DNA of 64,000 nucleotides from Chaetomium olivaceum (GCA_039881045.1 JAYWVB010000038.1:248001-312000), one strand, 5' to 3'; positions 44,620 to 56,881 are shown, counted from the stretch's first letter. The notes: generated by a model from the letters alone, not told the origin. A program made the numbers and translations.

Positions 44620-46190
44620 ATGCCCGACCACGCCGACTCCAATGCTGCGGTGCTTGACTACGTGGCACTCCCTAAGATCGAGGCATGTAGTTACTTTATT
44701 TCTCCGTCCTTACTTGTAGTAACAACACCATACCTCACTACCCGTCCCCGACTAACACCGCATCCCCAACTCACAGCTCCATGCCCACCTCAGCGGCAGC
44801 ATCAGTCGACAATGTCTCCACGAGGTCTGGCTTACCAAGAAAGCCGCGGGCGAAACAGACCTGCAAGATCCCCTCGTTGAGATGCCCCCAGACAAACACG
44901 ACTACGACCTCAAGACGTAGGGCCCTCCCGACCCAAATACACCACCCCTTTCCCCCTGAACCAAAAAAACTGAAAAACATAAACAACCAAACTAAACCTC
45001 CATATCACCCCCTATCAGCTTCTTCCCCCTCTTCTCCTCCTACATCTACAACCTGATCAACGACGCCGCCACCCTGCGCTACACCACCCTCGCCGTGCTC
45101 CGTGACTTTGCCGCCGACGGCGTCGTCTACCTCGAGCTGCGCACCACCCCGCGTGCCATGCCTGCCGCTGGCCTGACCGAGGCCGGCTACGTGCAGGCCA
45201 TTCTCGACGCCATCGCCGAGTATGAGCGGGATCCCCAGTCTGAGGGAGATGGGGCCGCGGTGGGGTTGAGGACCAAGTTGATCCTTTCGGTGCGTTTTTA
45301 TCTACAGCTACACCTGCCCCCGTTTTCTTCTTTCCCTTGTACATGTACATCCCCCGTTTCATTCCAGTCAGGGAGGGGTCAGGGGAGATAGAGAAACAAA
45401 AAACCAGGTCAACTGAGCGGGGGTGTTGACATCAGGGTTACGCACCCACCAACTCTTAGGTCGACCGGCGCCACACCCCCGCGCAAGCGGCGCGGGTCCT
45501 CTCTCTGGCCAAGCAGTTCCTAGGCCGCGGTGTCGTGGGCATAGACCTGTGCGGGGACCCGGCGACGCCCCTGGACCCGGCGGCGCTGGCGCCCGTCTTC
45601 GAGGAGGCCAGGCGCGTGCCCGGCCTGGGCATGACGCTGCACTTTGCCGAGGCCGAGTGCTCCGCTAGTGACGCCGAGCTGGACATGCTGCTGGGGTGGC
45701 GGCCGGATCGGATTGGGCATGTGATCTGTGTGAGTGAACGGGTGAGGCGGGAGATTATGCAGAGGCCCGGGATTGGGCTGGAGCTGTGTCTCAGCTGCAA
45801 TGTGCATGCTGGGATGGTGTGTGGAGGGTTTGAGGGCCAGTAAGTCTACGTTTATGCCTCAGTTGTTTCCTGACAGGGACATGCTGACGAGGGGAAGCCA
45901 CTTCGGAGAGTGGTGGAAGGTCCAGGAGACTGTGGTGGCATTGAGCGTGAGTTCTGCCCACCGAAGCCGTGTTCTGACTCGGGTGTCGGACCATTGCTGA
46001 CAGCTGCCCTTCGCAGACGGACGACGTGGGCGTCTTTGAAAGCCCACTGTCTAACGAGTATGCCCTCGTAGCCCAGCACTTCGGGCTCAACAGGACCCAG
46101 ATTTGTGCATTGGTGAGAAGAGGGGTGGATATCATCTTCGGAGGAGAAGAGGAGAAGAGGAGATTGAGGGACATTCTCTGGAGGGAGTGA
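44620..46190 (+). CDS. Adenosine deaminase-like protein (ADAL/MAPDA type)
   Basis: A metal-dependent deaminase. Family members remove the amino or methylamino group from N6-modified AMP or adenosine. There are six exons: 44620-44682, 44777-44916, 45019-45289, 45460-45839, 45898-45946 and 46017-46190. They give 358 residues. The zinc ligands LHAHLSGS (H23, H25) lie at the start of exon 2. The catalytic HFAE (H219, E222), GHV in DRIGHVICVSE, and STDD (D303, D304) are all present. The spacing and the SGS after the HxH fit ADAL rather than classical ADA. Intron 1 begins with GC (GCATGT), a GC-AG intron, because only this junction joins KIE to LHAHLSGS in frame. Confidence 0.92.
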
Positions 46191-46755
46191 GGAACGCCGC
46201 TTCACAGATACGGACTGATATCGACTGAAGTCAGTTTCCAATGTAGAGCATTGTCATGATGTCACTCGGCCTCACCGGATGACGGGACAGGATTAGTAGT
46301 GTGTAGTTGAGGTGAGACACGAGGAAGAATCGGAGGACTAGTAGAAGGCGTTGGAGCCGAAGGCAAAAGCAAGACAAGAGAAAAGGAAAATCAGAAGGAG
46401 AACGCAAAGAGACTCCGAAGCAAGCAAGTCGAAGTCATCAATGGGCAAGTCAGAAGGTCATCAATCACTATGTAGCCTAAACCTCACAATCCCAATGCTA
46501 TGCGCTCGTTCAATCATAAAACAACCTGCTATGCACTACTGACAGTAAAAAACAAACGAGTGGAGTCTCGTAGGTCATGTATGTGACTCAACCTTTCCCC
46601 AACCTCCCGAGCTAGGGGAATCAATAAAGCAATCGTTACCACGCCAGGGCCCTACCATCATTTCGATGACATCAATCATTTGGCCCGTTGCCACCTCTTT
46701 TTCTTAGCCTAGAAAACCCTCAACGCCATACCCAACATCCATCGAGAACTCGCCC
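46191..46755. other. Convergent 3' region of ADAL and FZO1
   Basis: 565 bases between converging genes, A/G-rich after the ADAL stop. No coding sequence is supported. Confidence 0.5.
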
Positions 46756-49625
46756 CTAGAAGCCGCCCTGAGCGCCAGGGGGATGCGCATCCAGGTCCAC
46801 GGTCTCGACCTGGCGGCGCTGATGGGCGCTCCTCTGGACGAGGTTGCCAAAGTATCGAAGGGCGTCGCTGCTTTCTTTGCGTACCTTGACCGTCTCATCG
46901 CGGCGGGTATCGAGCTGCTCGACGGAGCGCTGTAGGCCGACCCGGAGAGAGTTGGCGGGGATGAGGAGGACCTTGCGCACGGTGCCAGAGATGCGGTGAC
47001 TGTTGGAGTGGACGTAGTCCAATGCCGCAAGCTGGGCTGAGATCTTGGCATTCAGCCGGTGCGGGAGTGAGTGAGGGATCTGGCTGAGAACATAGAAGGC
47101 CATAGCCGCCGCTTCAATGGTTGGTCAGCATGGAGAACAAAGTCGTAGAAACATTGGGATCAATAACTTACCTGCGGTGATTACACCAGGAATAATCAGC
47201 CGGCGCAAATTGTCACTCCCCAACACCTGAGCAACGCGGAGAGCGATGTTCATCTGGCCGTACCCGCTGATCACACCGGTGCCGACCACGCCAGCGACAG
47301 TCAACGCCATGCCGGCCTTTTCCTCTTTCTGGAGGAGCGTGGACCAATCCACAAAGTCCCAGAATTCCGTGGAGATATCCACTTGGCGCGCCAGGGCATG
47401 CTTCTTGTGTTGGAACATGACGTCCGACTTGAAGTTGAGGTTCTCGTAGTCGTTCCCTAGGTGGCGGAGGCCAAGCTGCTTGATCATATTGACACCGGAG
47501 ACGGTCTTGGTGCGGGCCTGTTCCTCGCATTGTACTACTGAGGCTGCGATCTGGGAGAGCATAGCCTCTTTGAGGTCGTCGGCATATTGGAATGCGCTAA
47601 ACACACCGGGGTACGTGATTCCGAGGTTCCCTTCCCCTGCTTGAGCGATGGCCGAGTTGATGGTTGAGCGGGAGTAGTCGTACACGTCCTTGCAGGTCTT
47701 TTCGATGGTCTGGTCAATCTTCTCACTGATCTCCGTCCTTGCTCGCCTGCTTGATTCGAGTTGGGGTTCGAGCTCCTGTAGCTCCTTGTTGACCCGGTCG
47801 AACTCGGATTGGGCGACTTCTGAGTTGACGGTAGCCAGCACATTCACGTCGTTTAGAATGTTCATTAGGTACGTCTTTGCCGGAGCCAACTTGGAGCGTG
47901 CGCGCTTCTCCAAGACGAACCTGCGCAGGGACTGCTCCAGAGCAGAGAAGTCTCGCTCCATCTCCTTATTCTTGCCCTTTCCTTTCGGATCGTCATCCCC
48001 AGGATCGTCAAACCCGCCGCCGCCACTGGCACTCCCGGAACTACCGCCACCGGGGCCGCCGGGACCGCCGGGAGGGGCGCGCGCGACGGGGATGGCCGTG
48101 CTTGATACGAAGTGCACTAGTTCAGCGGACTCCTTGAACGTGTCAGGGCTCAGAGTCCTGATCTGGTTGAGGATCAGTTTCTGGCACCGCTCCTTATCCC
48201 GGATCGTATCGTAGCCGTTCACGACGACAAAGAGATATGCCTTTTCGGCAGCCGCGGCCCTGATGAACTCGGTCGAGGTCTGGGTGAAATGGTTGGTGGC
48301 AGAGACGACGAACACGACGACGTCAATTTCCTCCTGTCGTGCAAAGATGGCTGTGGTTTTGGTGGTGTCCATGTTGAGACCCGGGCATCGATAAGTGCAA
48401 TGTCCACGACACCGTTGTTGAGGAGCGACTCGTCAATGGTCCGGGCATCCTTGACATAGACCTTGCATTGCAGATACATCTCGTTGTCCACGACGATCTT
48501 TTCCAGTTGCTGCAAGGAGAAGACGTCGTAGGTTGTTTCGTCGTGCCGGTCGTAGATGGTATTTTTATGAACGGCGTGAACCTCTTCAATGCCACAGTTC
48601 TCCCTTGCATCAAGCACCTCGCAGAAAATGCTCGTACAGGGCTGCTGGTCCTCGGGGAGAATTTTCCGCCGCAGCAATGCGTTACAGAAAGTCGATTTCC
48701 CCGCGTTGAGGTCGCCCGTCACTAGCACCTTGCTTGACGTATCTTCTATGCGTTCCCGGAGGGACTGGAGATGCTTAATGCTCGACTGGATCTTGCCGTC
48801 TAGTAGCGAGGCGATCGAGCTCTTCTCCAACGAATGAACCAACTCGGCCTGATTTAGAGCGCCAAGCTTCAGGTCCAGCTTCAGCACCGAAAACTCCTGG
48901 GCAATTTGAGGGCTGACGAGCCGCGGCTCGGCGGTAGACGACCTATTTTCGGCGGCTGTGCTCGATTCGGCTGCGGCGTCTTCGAGTGAGGTCATGGCTC
49001 GCCGGAGCATAGGGACTGGTGCAGCGAAGGATGATGCGGAGGCGAGATCCCCAGCGGTCGAAAAGGTCTGATGAATGCCAGGCCTCGAGGCCGAGTTCGA
49101 AGGTGTGTCGAGCGCAACGCGCTGCACTGACGGGTAGTGGGCGGGCCATATTGTGTTCTTGTCCTGCAACTCTTTCAAAAGCTCTACGACGGTGCTAATG
49201 GCCCGGCCGAGGGTTGCTCGGTGCTGATTGTACCAGAGTTGCTGAACAGCGCTCGCCTGGCTGCGATGATTGGCGGTGATGCCGTTCGAGGAGGAAGCAT
49301 GGGCATGCATCGGCCTGTCTGCATGGATGGCGGAATCCCAAGTCGAGGCGCTGGGGCCGGAGATGGATGGGCTGATCTCGTCACCCACAATGCTACCGCC
49401 GTAGCCCGAATCTTGCTCGAGCATCGCCTGAAGATGGGCGGCATATTGTGGTGACGAACCGTTGCCGACAGTCATGTAACCCGGAACAGCTGATGCCGTT
49501 GGGGCAACTGGAGCGGGCGGGTGGCTCGAACTCGACGCGTTTTCGAATTCGTCATTGTCGTCGCCGCCGTTACGTCGTCGTCTCCGGGCCGACTTGCCCT
49601 TTGGCGAAAAATACTCCTGGCTCAT
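46756..49625 (-). CDS. FZO1: Mitofusin, outer-membrane fusion GTPase, one frameshift in the G3 motif
   Basis: A dynamin-family GTPase of the mitochondrial outer membrane that drives fusion. There are two exons, 49625-47172 and 47111-46756. A long Ser-rich N-terminus precedes a first heptad-repeat region. The GTPase domain follows, with P-loop GDLNAGKST (about 304-312) and the switch threonine segment QPCTSIFCEV. Next come the G3 region, the G4-like VVNGYD, a coiled coil, a hydrophobic hairpin (GMALTVAGVVGTGVISGYGQ) and a C-terminal heptad repeat. At the G3 motif the sequence reads ALIDARVSTWT instead of ALIDAPGLNMDTT. One base is missing in the CCC/GGG run at 48380-48385, and one extra C restores DAPG and 936 residues. 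Read literally, the protein would stop near residue 468. Confidence 0.92.
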
Positions 49626-50176
49626 TGCGGATGGTGAGCTTAGCAGAGTGGGCGGATGAAGCTGATGAAGAGTCGGGTATTAGGTGTAGATCATAATCGG
49701 AATCGCGGGGTCGGGTGCTGTCGGGCTCTCTCTCGTTCTCCTCGCACACCGTTTCGGATGAACTTGAACATTCGAGTTGACAAAATGTGAGCCACTTTCC
49801 GCTACCCAAGCAGGGATCGGCTCCGGCAGACCCGCAGTGATCTCATGCAAACCCGTTTCAAGTTCATGCATATCAGCCCAATCGATTTAGAAAAGAATAT
49901 GCAATAAAGCAATAATTTAAGATCGCGGGGCTGTTAGCCTTATCCTTGTGGCTTGGCGCCGCGTGCACTGGCTGGCTTCCATGTCGTTGCCTTGTTGGAC
50001 GCGCGCTGCCTTGGCCACACTCCCAAGATACCTATGTTCTTGACGAAGCGCCGTCTTGGCCCAGCAATTCGCTCGATTTCTCTCTTCCGCACCAATTTCT
50101 CACCTTCTCGCCCTATTCAGCACACATCCGAGTTCGTTTCCGATTTCACAAACCGACAAGGTCACCAGCGGTCAAC
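49626..50176. promoter_or_regulatory. Shared upstream region of FZO1 and VPS2
   Basis: 551 bases between two divergent starts, with pyrimidine-rich leader sequence before the VPS2 ATG at 50177. No specific site was identified. Confidence 0.5.
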
Positions 50177-51099
50177 ATGAATGTCAGCATTTCCCATTGT
50201 CTCATTCCGACAAGGCTGAAGAAGCTGAGGCTGACCTCGCCCGCAGATCTTGGAATGGGCCTTTGGCAAGCGCATCACGCCCGCAGAGCGTTTGCGCAAG
50301 AACCAGCGACTTCTTGACAAGGCCATAAGAGAGTTGATCAACAGCGCGTCAAACTGGAGAAGCAAGAGAAGGCACTCGTCACCCAGATTCGTCAGAGCGC
50401 GCAAAAGGGTCAAATGGGTGCATGCAAGGTCCAAGCAAAAGATTTGGTCCGTACTAGGAGGTATGTGGCATTCATGCCAGCGTTTTTCGAGCGGGTTTTG
50501 ACAATCCGCAACTAGATATGTTGAAAAGTTCTATGGGATGAGGAGTCAACTCCAAAAAGTCTCCCTCCGTCTCCAGGTTAGTGCTCCCCACACGACGAGA
50601 CACTTGTCGCTGTTCGCTGACGTGGCATTGCCCTATAGACATACCGCACAAACGAACAAATGATGCAGGCAATGAAAGGAGCGACGATGGCTCTCGGCAG
50701 CATGAACCGTACGATGAACCTCCCCTCCCTCCAGCGCATTGCTATGGAATTCGAGCGCGAGAACGACATCATGGAACAACGACAGGAAATGATGGATGAT
50801 GTTATGGACGATGCCATGGATGTCGGCCTCGAAGAAGAAGGCGATGAGGTGGTGGAACAGGTATTGGAAGAAATCGGGGTGGACTTGAGCCAATCGGTAG
50901 GCGTGCTCCCAGCATCAGAAGCTCCTTATGTGGTTCTTTTACTTACTCTATTAATGTTTAGCTCGGCGAGACCCCGTCGGGATTGCAGTCAGCTACTGTG
51001 CCAGAAACCAAGATTGCTCAAGCGGTTGGTGGTGGTGGGGGCGGAGCCGACCCTGGCGACGATGATCTCCAAGCACGGCTTGACAGCCTACGACGCTGA
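50177..51099 (+). CDS. VPS2: ESCRT-III subunit Vps2 (CHMP2-type), one frameshift
   Basis: An endosomal ESCRT-III subunit acting in membrane scission with Vps24, Snf7 and Vps4. There are five exons: 50177-50182 (only Met-Asn), 50247-50460, 50516-50576, 50639-50896 and 50962-51099. The order ILEWAFGKR, basic helix 1, KFYGMRSQLQKVSLRLQ and MGSMN-type helices match Vps2. It ends with an acidic C-terminus and the MIM1 motif DLQARLDSLRR, where Vps4 binds. In helix 1 the sequence reads IRELINSASN instead of IRELDQQRVKLEKQE. One G is missing at about 50336, and restoring it gives a 225-residue protein with the usual length. A two-codon first exon is normal for fungal VPS2. Confidence 0.93.
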
Positions 51100-52643
51100 A
51101 TGCGGCTCTACTCTTCGGATGACACGTTATGCCGTAACGACCCACCCATCGTACAAATGTCGGGTTACAGGAACAAGGCCGAGGACCCCAGGAAACGACC
51201 CCGGGAAACGAGCCCATTTACGAACCAAACTAGACGTCCGACCTCGGAACTCTACCGAGGCCAACGCTGGGTCGAGGCGCTACTTCGTTCCGCGCAACGC
51301 CGACCCTTTTGCCGCATTGGGGAATAGATCATGGCCCGGCTTGGTTGTAGGAGGATAGGGAGAATGTTGGTTGGGAGTTAAGGTGCAACGGATTTGGTGG
51401 TTTTTCTTTTCGGAGGACGATCTGCTGGGGCCTGGTCCGCTCTCCCTGGGTACCTACCTATCAATGACGAAGTGGGCTTGGTACCTTGCCGGCCCGGGTT
51501 GGGTAAGAGCCGAATGGGACCTGCTCCAGGCACCGGGCCCTGTTTTCTGGCCCAGTACGATGGGGTCCTCTGCTGGCTTGCAGACATTTGAAGCACAGGC
51601 GCGGTATGCTTGGTGACAAGCCATAATAAACAAGATGTATTGTTTTGAGTTTCGTGGAAGGGAAAGCAGATGTTGGGATGCTGTCTCCCACGAGGTAGCT
51701 CCTCCTCGTACTGCTTACACTTGGGCGCTTGGCTCTTTGCCAGCTCGACTTCAGTAGCTCTGCTGGCCCCAACAGAGCAACACATCAGCATCAATTCACG
51801 GAAAGATCCACCTTCTTCTCTGCTGATGTCATTGTCTGCTCCAAATTCAGGGTTAACGAGGACCCTTTGCCCCACCTTGCTAAGCGTGTGCACAGCCCTG
51901 TCGTATCATGAAATGCCCCGCTGCCCGCCCCAGAACCGGCGCCGTAGCGGAACCCGGAAGGCCTCAGATTGACGCAGCTGGGCCGCCCGCCCCTCAGGTA
52001 CTGGGCAGTCTCGGCCAAGCGCTCACTCGACTTGACCACAGCGCCATCGGGTTGTTAGGCGGACTCATAGCTTCTTCCCATTTCCAGGTCTTCTCTCGTC
52101 ATCCCACGTATAATACTTTTACCTATCACTACGGTACCAAACAAAAACTGCCCCTTTCTCGCAAATACACATCCTAGGTTGTGCGCGCTTCCATAGTCTT
52201 GCAGCCTGTGCATTACATCATCCGACCGCATCATCAGACCCCTCATCCAAAACCAGGCACCCCAAGCCACCAACCGCTCCAACGACACGGGCCAACCGAG
52301 TCGGGTCGAACTCGAGAAAACATATCCCGGCGGTAACGCCCACAAACAACTGCTTTTTGCAGATTGGAAGCGACAAGCGGGGCGTTTTGCGTTTTACGAT
52401 AATCGTCGTTAACGAACCGAACCACCTTGGACAGTCTCCTTAAGGCCGCGCCCTCGGGTTCCAACGTCCCGTTCTGACGCTCCGGTCCGACATAACCACC
52501 CATCGGCGATCCGATCTATCGCGAGCACCTTGCGCAGCTCTCCCGGTTCTCGGTTTCCTATTCTCCCAACAATTTATTCACCCACCAACCTGGCAGGCAG
52601 CAAGCGCCGCAGTCTCTCCTCTCAGGGAGGTCTGCTGAATAGG
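51100..52643. other. Intergenic upstream of the PP2C gene
   Basis: 1.5 kb. The last 110 bases keep an open frame in phase with the phosphatase but contain no ATG. A CAG acceptor-like site at about 52593 could end a leader intron. No other gene is supported. Confidence 0.45.
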
Positions 52644-54553
52644 ATGTTTGGCTCCAACTCCGGAGGCTCAAAAACCGAGAAGCCCGAAGCAAGCGCTGTT
52701 CCCGATCCGTCGTCTGCCGCCCAAAAGGACAAGCCCGATAGCAAGTCGCCGTCCCCGGAGAAGGAACCTGGCGGCGCTGACCGTTCCTCCCCGTCCCCGG
52801 CCAAATCCCCGGATCAGGCCGCCAGCGGTGAAAAGCGGAGCGGAAATGGCAGCCCTCCGAGTGCGGGCAGCTCGGCGGAGCAGAAGAAACGACGGAGCAC
52901 TGGGGTGAGCGGCAAAGCCAGCAGCCTGATAGCCCAAGCCAAAAACACCCTTTTTACTCAAGTCGGGACTCGTGCCAACCACGATCTGGGTGCTGACTCA
53001 AAGTCGTCTAACCAGACTCCCCTGCAGAAGCTGGGCAAGCAGGACCAGGCTCTTGCCGTGCCCCAGGGCCAGCATAACAATGCTGCTGGCGAGTCGCTTC
53101 CTGGCTCTCGATCTACCTTCCGAGTCGGCGTCTGGGAGGATAGGAACAAAAAGTGTAGGCGAACTATGGAGGATACCCACGCCTTCCTCTACAACTTCCT
53201 CCACACCCCAGCGCCCGCGCTCGGGACGGAGAGTGGCGGCCAGGCTCAAGCCCAGGCCAAAAGCGCCGTCGTCGCTGGCGAAGGAGACGATGGGTCTGGC
53301 CAGGAACCGGACATGATAGAAACCGACAACGGGTATTTCGCCATCTTCGACGGGCACGCGGGCACGTTTGCGGCGGATTGGTGCGGGAAGAAACTGCATA
53401 TAATACTGGAAGAAATAATTCGGAAACACCCGAATGCTCCTATACCGGAGCTCCTCGACCAGACGTTTACTACCGTCGACGAGCAGTTGGAGAAACTACC
53501 CCTGAAAAACAGTGGCTGCACGGCCGCCATCGCTGTGCTCCGCTGGGAAGACCGGGTGCCGAGCGCCTTGTCCGCGACCGGATCCCAGGCTATCGCGCCG
53601 GCCCTCGCCAAGGCGGCCGAGGAGGCTTCCAAGTCCGAGGAGTCGTCCACTCTCGCCGCTCCGGAGGCGACTCATGCGAAGCTAAAGAGTGCGGCCGTCA
53701 GACAGCGCGTTCTCTATACTGCCAACGTCGGGGATGCTCGGATCATTCTGTGCCGCCAGGGGAAGGCACTGCGCTTATCGTACGATCATAAGGGTAGCGA
53801 CGAGAACGAGGGGAAACGTATCACGAACGCTGGAGGGCTGATATTGAATAACCGCGTCAATGGTGTTCTTGCTGTCACCCGCGCCCTCGGTGACACGTAC
53901 ATGAAGGACCTGGTAACGGGACACCCTTATACCACTGAGACCGTCATCCAGCCGGACCTGGACGAGTTCATCATTATTGCCTGCGATGGAGTGAGTGAAT
54001 CTTGAAACATGCGCGGAGACTGAACACGTGCTAACTGCTGGAATAGCTTTGGGACGTTTGCTCGGACCAAGACGCAGTCGATCTCGTCCGTAATGTACAA
54101 GACCCGGCCGCGGCGGCCAAGCTTTTAGTCGATCATGCCCTCTCGCGCTTCAGCACCGACAATCTGTCTTGCATGATTGTCCGGCTTGACAAGCAAGCCC
54201 TCCTTGAAAACCAGAATAACAAGGAGAAGGCCATCGGCGTGGAGGGCGACGCTACCACCGTTTCGGGCAAGGTTAGCGAGGCGGAGAAGATTCTCAAGAC
54301 CACGCAAGCCAAGATTGCCGAGGCCGGCGCTGAGCCGGTGGGCGTCTCCGCGAGCAACAGCGGCAAGGGGCACGATCCCTCTCAGGTGGAGGATGGGGAT
54401 AAGGGCTTCGTCCCCACGGTGATCGAGGGCCCCGTGGAGGAGGAACCGGCTTCTATTGAAGAGTCACCCGAGGTGGCTTTGCCCATCGCGGAGGATATGC
54501 AGGTGGATTCTCCGGCGGACACGGCGAACGACGCGGCGCCGAAGAGTACCTAG
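52644..54553 (+). CDS. PP2C-family Ser/Thr phosphatase (Ptc1-like)
   Basis: A metal-dependent phosphatase (PPM family) that in fungi typically dampens MAPK signalling. There are two exons, 52644-53990 and 54047-54553, giving 617 residues. The N-terminal 140 residues are Ser/Pro/Lys-rich and disordered. The catalytic core has [66 protein letters not shown] and [11 protein letters not shown]. The intron-split motif [17 protein letters not shown] completes it. The metal-binding aspartates of FDGHAG and CDGLWD are present. An insertion of about 50 residues separates SGCTA from NVGDA. The acidic C-terminus after about residue 510 is specific to filamentous fungi. I chose 52644 as the first in-frame ATG. 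Confidence 0.9.
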
Positions 54554-55127
54554 AGGAGACCAGCGCTTCTGCGTCGTCTGAGACCCTCGCGGTGGTTTGG
54601 GACCAGGTGAGGAGCTTGGGCTTTTATATACGGGAACTTCGCTCTATTTGTATGGTAGAGTGCTCTAGCGGAGCAATGTTTTGAGCAGCTGGGCAACAGG
54701 GAGGCAAACGTTTGCTGTCATGTTTATCATTGCGGGGCGGGGGTAGGATAGCACAGGCATCGCTTTTTTTGCAGCATGACAAGGGCAGCTCTGCGAATAC
54801 TTGTTTAACAGAATCAGGAGCACGCAGGCGGAACTGGGTTCCAAACGTTTTGGCTTGCTTGTTATTTTGTAGGCTAGGTGTGTAGGCATGCAACGATGGA
54901 AGGGCGGTATTGTGATTTGGCCAAGGCGTCGTTTTTGCTTGATGTTTAAGTCAGTTTCCGAGTAGTGTCGAGAATATGGAGGGCGTCTCCTTGTTGCAAG
55001 TATAGTTCGTTGATCCGCTCCAGACTTATTACTTCCCCCCTCCCACGAAGGCAGGTAATCATCATCTGTCTAAAACACCCACAGATATACAATGACAATG
55101 ACTTCCGCAATAAGTTTATACAGCGTA
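54554..55127. other. 3' flank of the phosphatase and transposon target
   Basis: Ends in the TA target dinucleotide at 55126-55127. No gene is supported. Confidence 0.5.
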
Positions 55128-55174
55128 ACGTACTTGCATAACGAAGCGCCCACCATAACGAAGCGCCCACTTTT
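55128..55174 (+). repeat. Left terminal inverted repeat, 47 bp
   Basis: Identical to the reverse complement of 56942-56988. It contains the internal 17-bp word CATAACGAAGCGCCCAC twice in direct orientation, a plausible transposase-binding arrangement. Confidence 0.97.
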
Positions 55175-55225
55175 TTACACCTAACAACCTTCCAACTCTA
55201 TCCTCACTTTTCTCCACACAACAAA

Positions 55226-56881
55226 ATGGAATCTCTTCCAAAAGAAACTCGTATGATCCTTGCGCTTGAAGCTCTCAAGAAAGACCCTAAACTTTCTGTC
55301 CGAAAAGCTTCTGCGATCTACGAGGTCTCACGAAGCTCGCTCCGCGACCGACGCGCCGGAAAGCAACCACGACGCGAAATACCAGCCAACCTTCGAAAAC
55401 TGACTGACTTTGAAGAGCAAGTCCTTCTTGAGAGAGTACTCGACCTTGATGCGCGAGGATTTCAGCCCCAGCTCTCGGACCTTCGAGAAATGGCCGATCG
55501 CCTTCGGGCCGCACGCGGCGCGTCGGGCGTCGGACCCCGATGGGCAAACGGTTTCGTAAAGCGACATTCCAAGGTTACGACGCGTTTCCGACGCCGAATC
55601 GATTACAAGAGAGCCCAATGCGAAGATCCCGACGTAGTAAACGCGTGGTTTCGGCTCGTACGCAACGTAATCGATAAATACGCGATCCAAGAGGGGGACA
55701 TCTACAACTTCGACGAGACTGGGTTCCAGATGGGCATACTTTCGAGTGCAAAGGTCGTGACGAGCTCCGAGCGACGTGGACGGCCTCGCACAAAGCAGCC
55801 TGGCAATCGAGAGTGGGTTACGGTGATCCAAGCTGTGTGTGCGGATGGCTGGGTCGTGCCGCCGTACTTTGTCGTCAAGGGGAAAAACCACCTCCTCCCT
55901 TGGTACCAGGACAGCCGGTTCCAGCCCGAATGGAGAGTCCATACAAGCGAGAATGGCTGGACAACAAATGAGATTGGCCTCGATTGGCTAAAACATTTCG
56001 ACGAGGCTACCAAACGCCGTACGAGAGGGGTACATCGACTGCTCATCCTTGACGGCCACGAAAGCCACCACTCGGTCGACTTCGAAGATTTCTGCAAGGC
56101 CAACAACATTGTTACACTTTGCATGCCTCCCCATTCTTCCCACTTTCTCCAGCCTCTTGATGTTGGGTGTTTTAGTCCGCTCAAGGCCTCGTACGGCAAG
56201 CGGATTGAGCAGATGATGCGGATGCAGATCACCCACATTACGAAGGAGGACTTCTTCGACGCGTTTGTCGAGGCATTTCACGCTTCAATCACAGCGAACA
56301 ACATACGAGCGGGCTTTAGAGCAACTGGCCTTGTTCCTTTTGACCCTGAATTGGTAGTTTCTTGCCTCGACCCTAAGCCACTTACCCCATCTCCTCCAAA
56401 CTCGCGTCCCGGAACAGCCTCGACTTGGGCCCTGAAGACCCCATCCAATGCGTACGACGCGACCAAGAGCTCCATCACTCTCAAGCGGAAGATCGAGAAC
56501 CATCAAGGTAGCTCTCCGACTCACATTTTCGACATCATCGACTTGCAGGCCAAGAGCATCTCAAAATTGGCACATGAAATGGTGTTACTCCGAGCTGAGG
56601 CCCAGGAACTTCGTACAGCAAATGAGCGACTAAGCAAGCGCCGTAGGACAAAGAAAACGCGTCTGCAGGAAGGAGGATCACTTAGTTTACAAGAGGCAAA
56701 GGGTTTGATGGCTGACCGGGGACTTGGTGATAAGGACTGCGAGGAAACGTCAGGGAGTAGTGGTTGTATAACAGTGGGTGGGCCACGCATTCGGCTCTGC
56801 AGCAACTGCAAGAAGCCCGGCCACAATGCGCGGACATGTCAAGTAGTTTGCGAGATGTCTGAAGACAGTGACTCCGAGTAG
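55226..56881 (+). CDS. Pogo/Fot1-type DDE transposase with C-terminal zinc knuckle
   Basis: An intronless, intact 551-residue transposase. Residues about 8-45 form a pipsqueak-type helix-turn-helix (LSVRKASAIYEVSRSSLRDR). Residues about 55-115 form a CENP-B/Tc5-type helix-turn-helix ending in GPRWANGFVKRH. The DDE_1 core has catalytic Asp163 (YNFDETGF), Asp276 (LLILDGHESHH) and Asp312 (HFLQPLDVGCFSPLK). The spacing is DD35D. The C-terminus holds a coiled-coil helix, a basic RRRTKKTR cluster, and a CCHC zinc knuckle (CSNCKKPGHNARTC) before an acidic end. The ATG follows the leader at 55226. The three catalytic residues are all present, so the enzyme could be functional. Confidence 0.96.
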   Translation: MESLPKETRMILALEALKKDPKLSVRKASAIYEVSRSSLRDRRAGKQPRREIPANLRKLTDFEEQVLLERVLDLDARGFQPQLSDLREMADRLRAARGASGVGPRWANGFVKRHSKVTTRFRRRIDYKRAQCEDPDVVNAWFRLVRNVIDKYAIQEGDIYNFDETGFQMGILSSAKVVTSSERRGRPRTKQPGNREWVTVIQAVCADGWVVPPYFVVKGKNHLLPWYQDSRFQPEWRVHTSENGWTTNEIGLDWLKHFDEATKRRTRGVHRLLILDGHESHHSVDFEDFCKANNIVTLCMPPHSSHFLQPLDVGCFSPLKASYGKRIEQMMRMQITHITKEDFFDAFVEAFHASITANNIRAGFRATGLVPFDPELVVSCLDPKPLTPSPPNSRPGTASTWALKTPSNAYDATKSSITLKRKIENHQGSSPTHIFDIIDLQAKSISKLAHEMVLLRAEAQELRTANERLSKRRRTKKTRLQEGGSLSLQEAKGLMADRGLGDKDCEETSGSSGCITVGGPRIRLCSNCKKPGHNARTCQVVCEMSEDSDSE

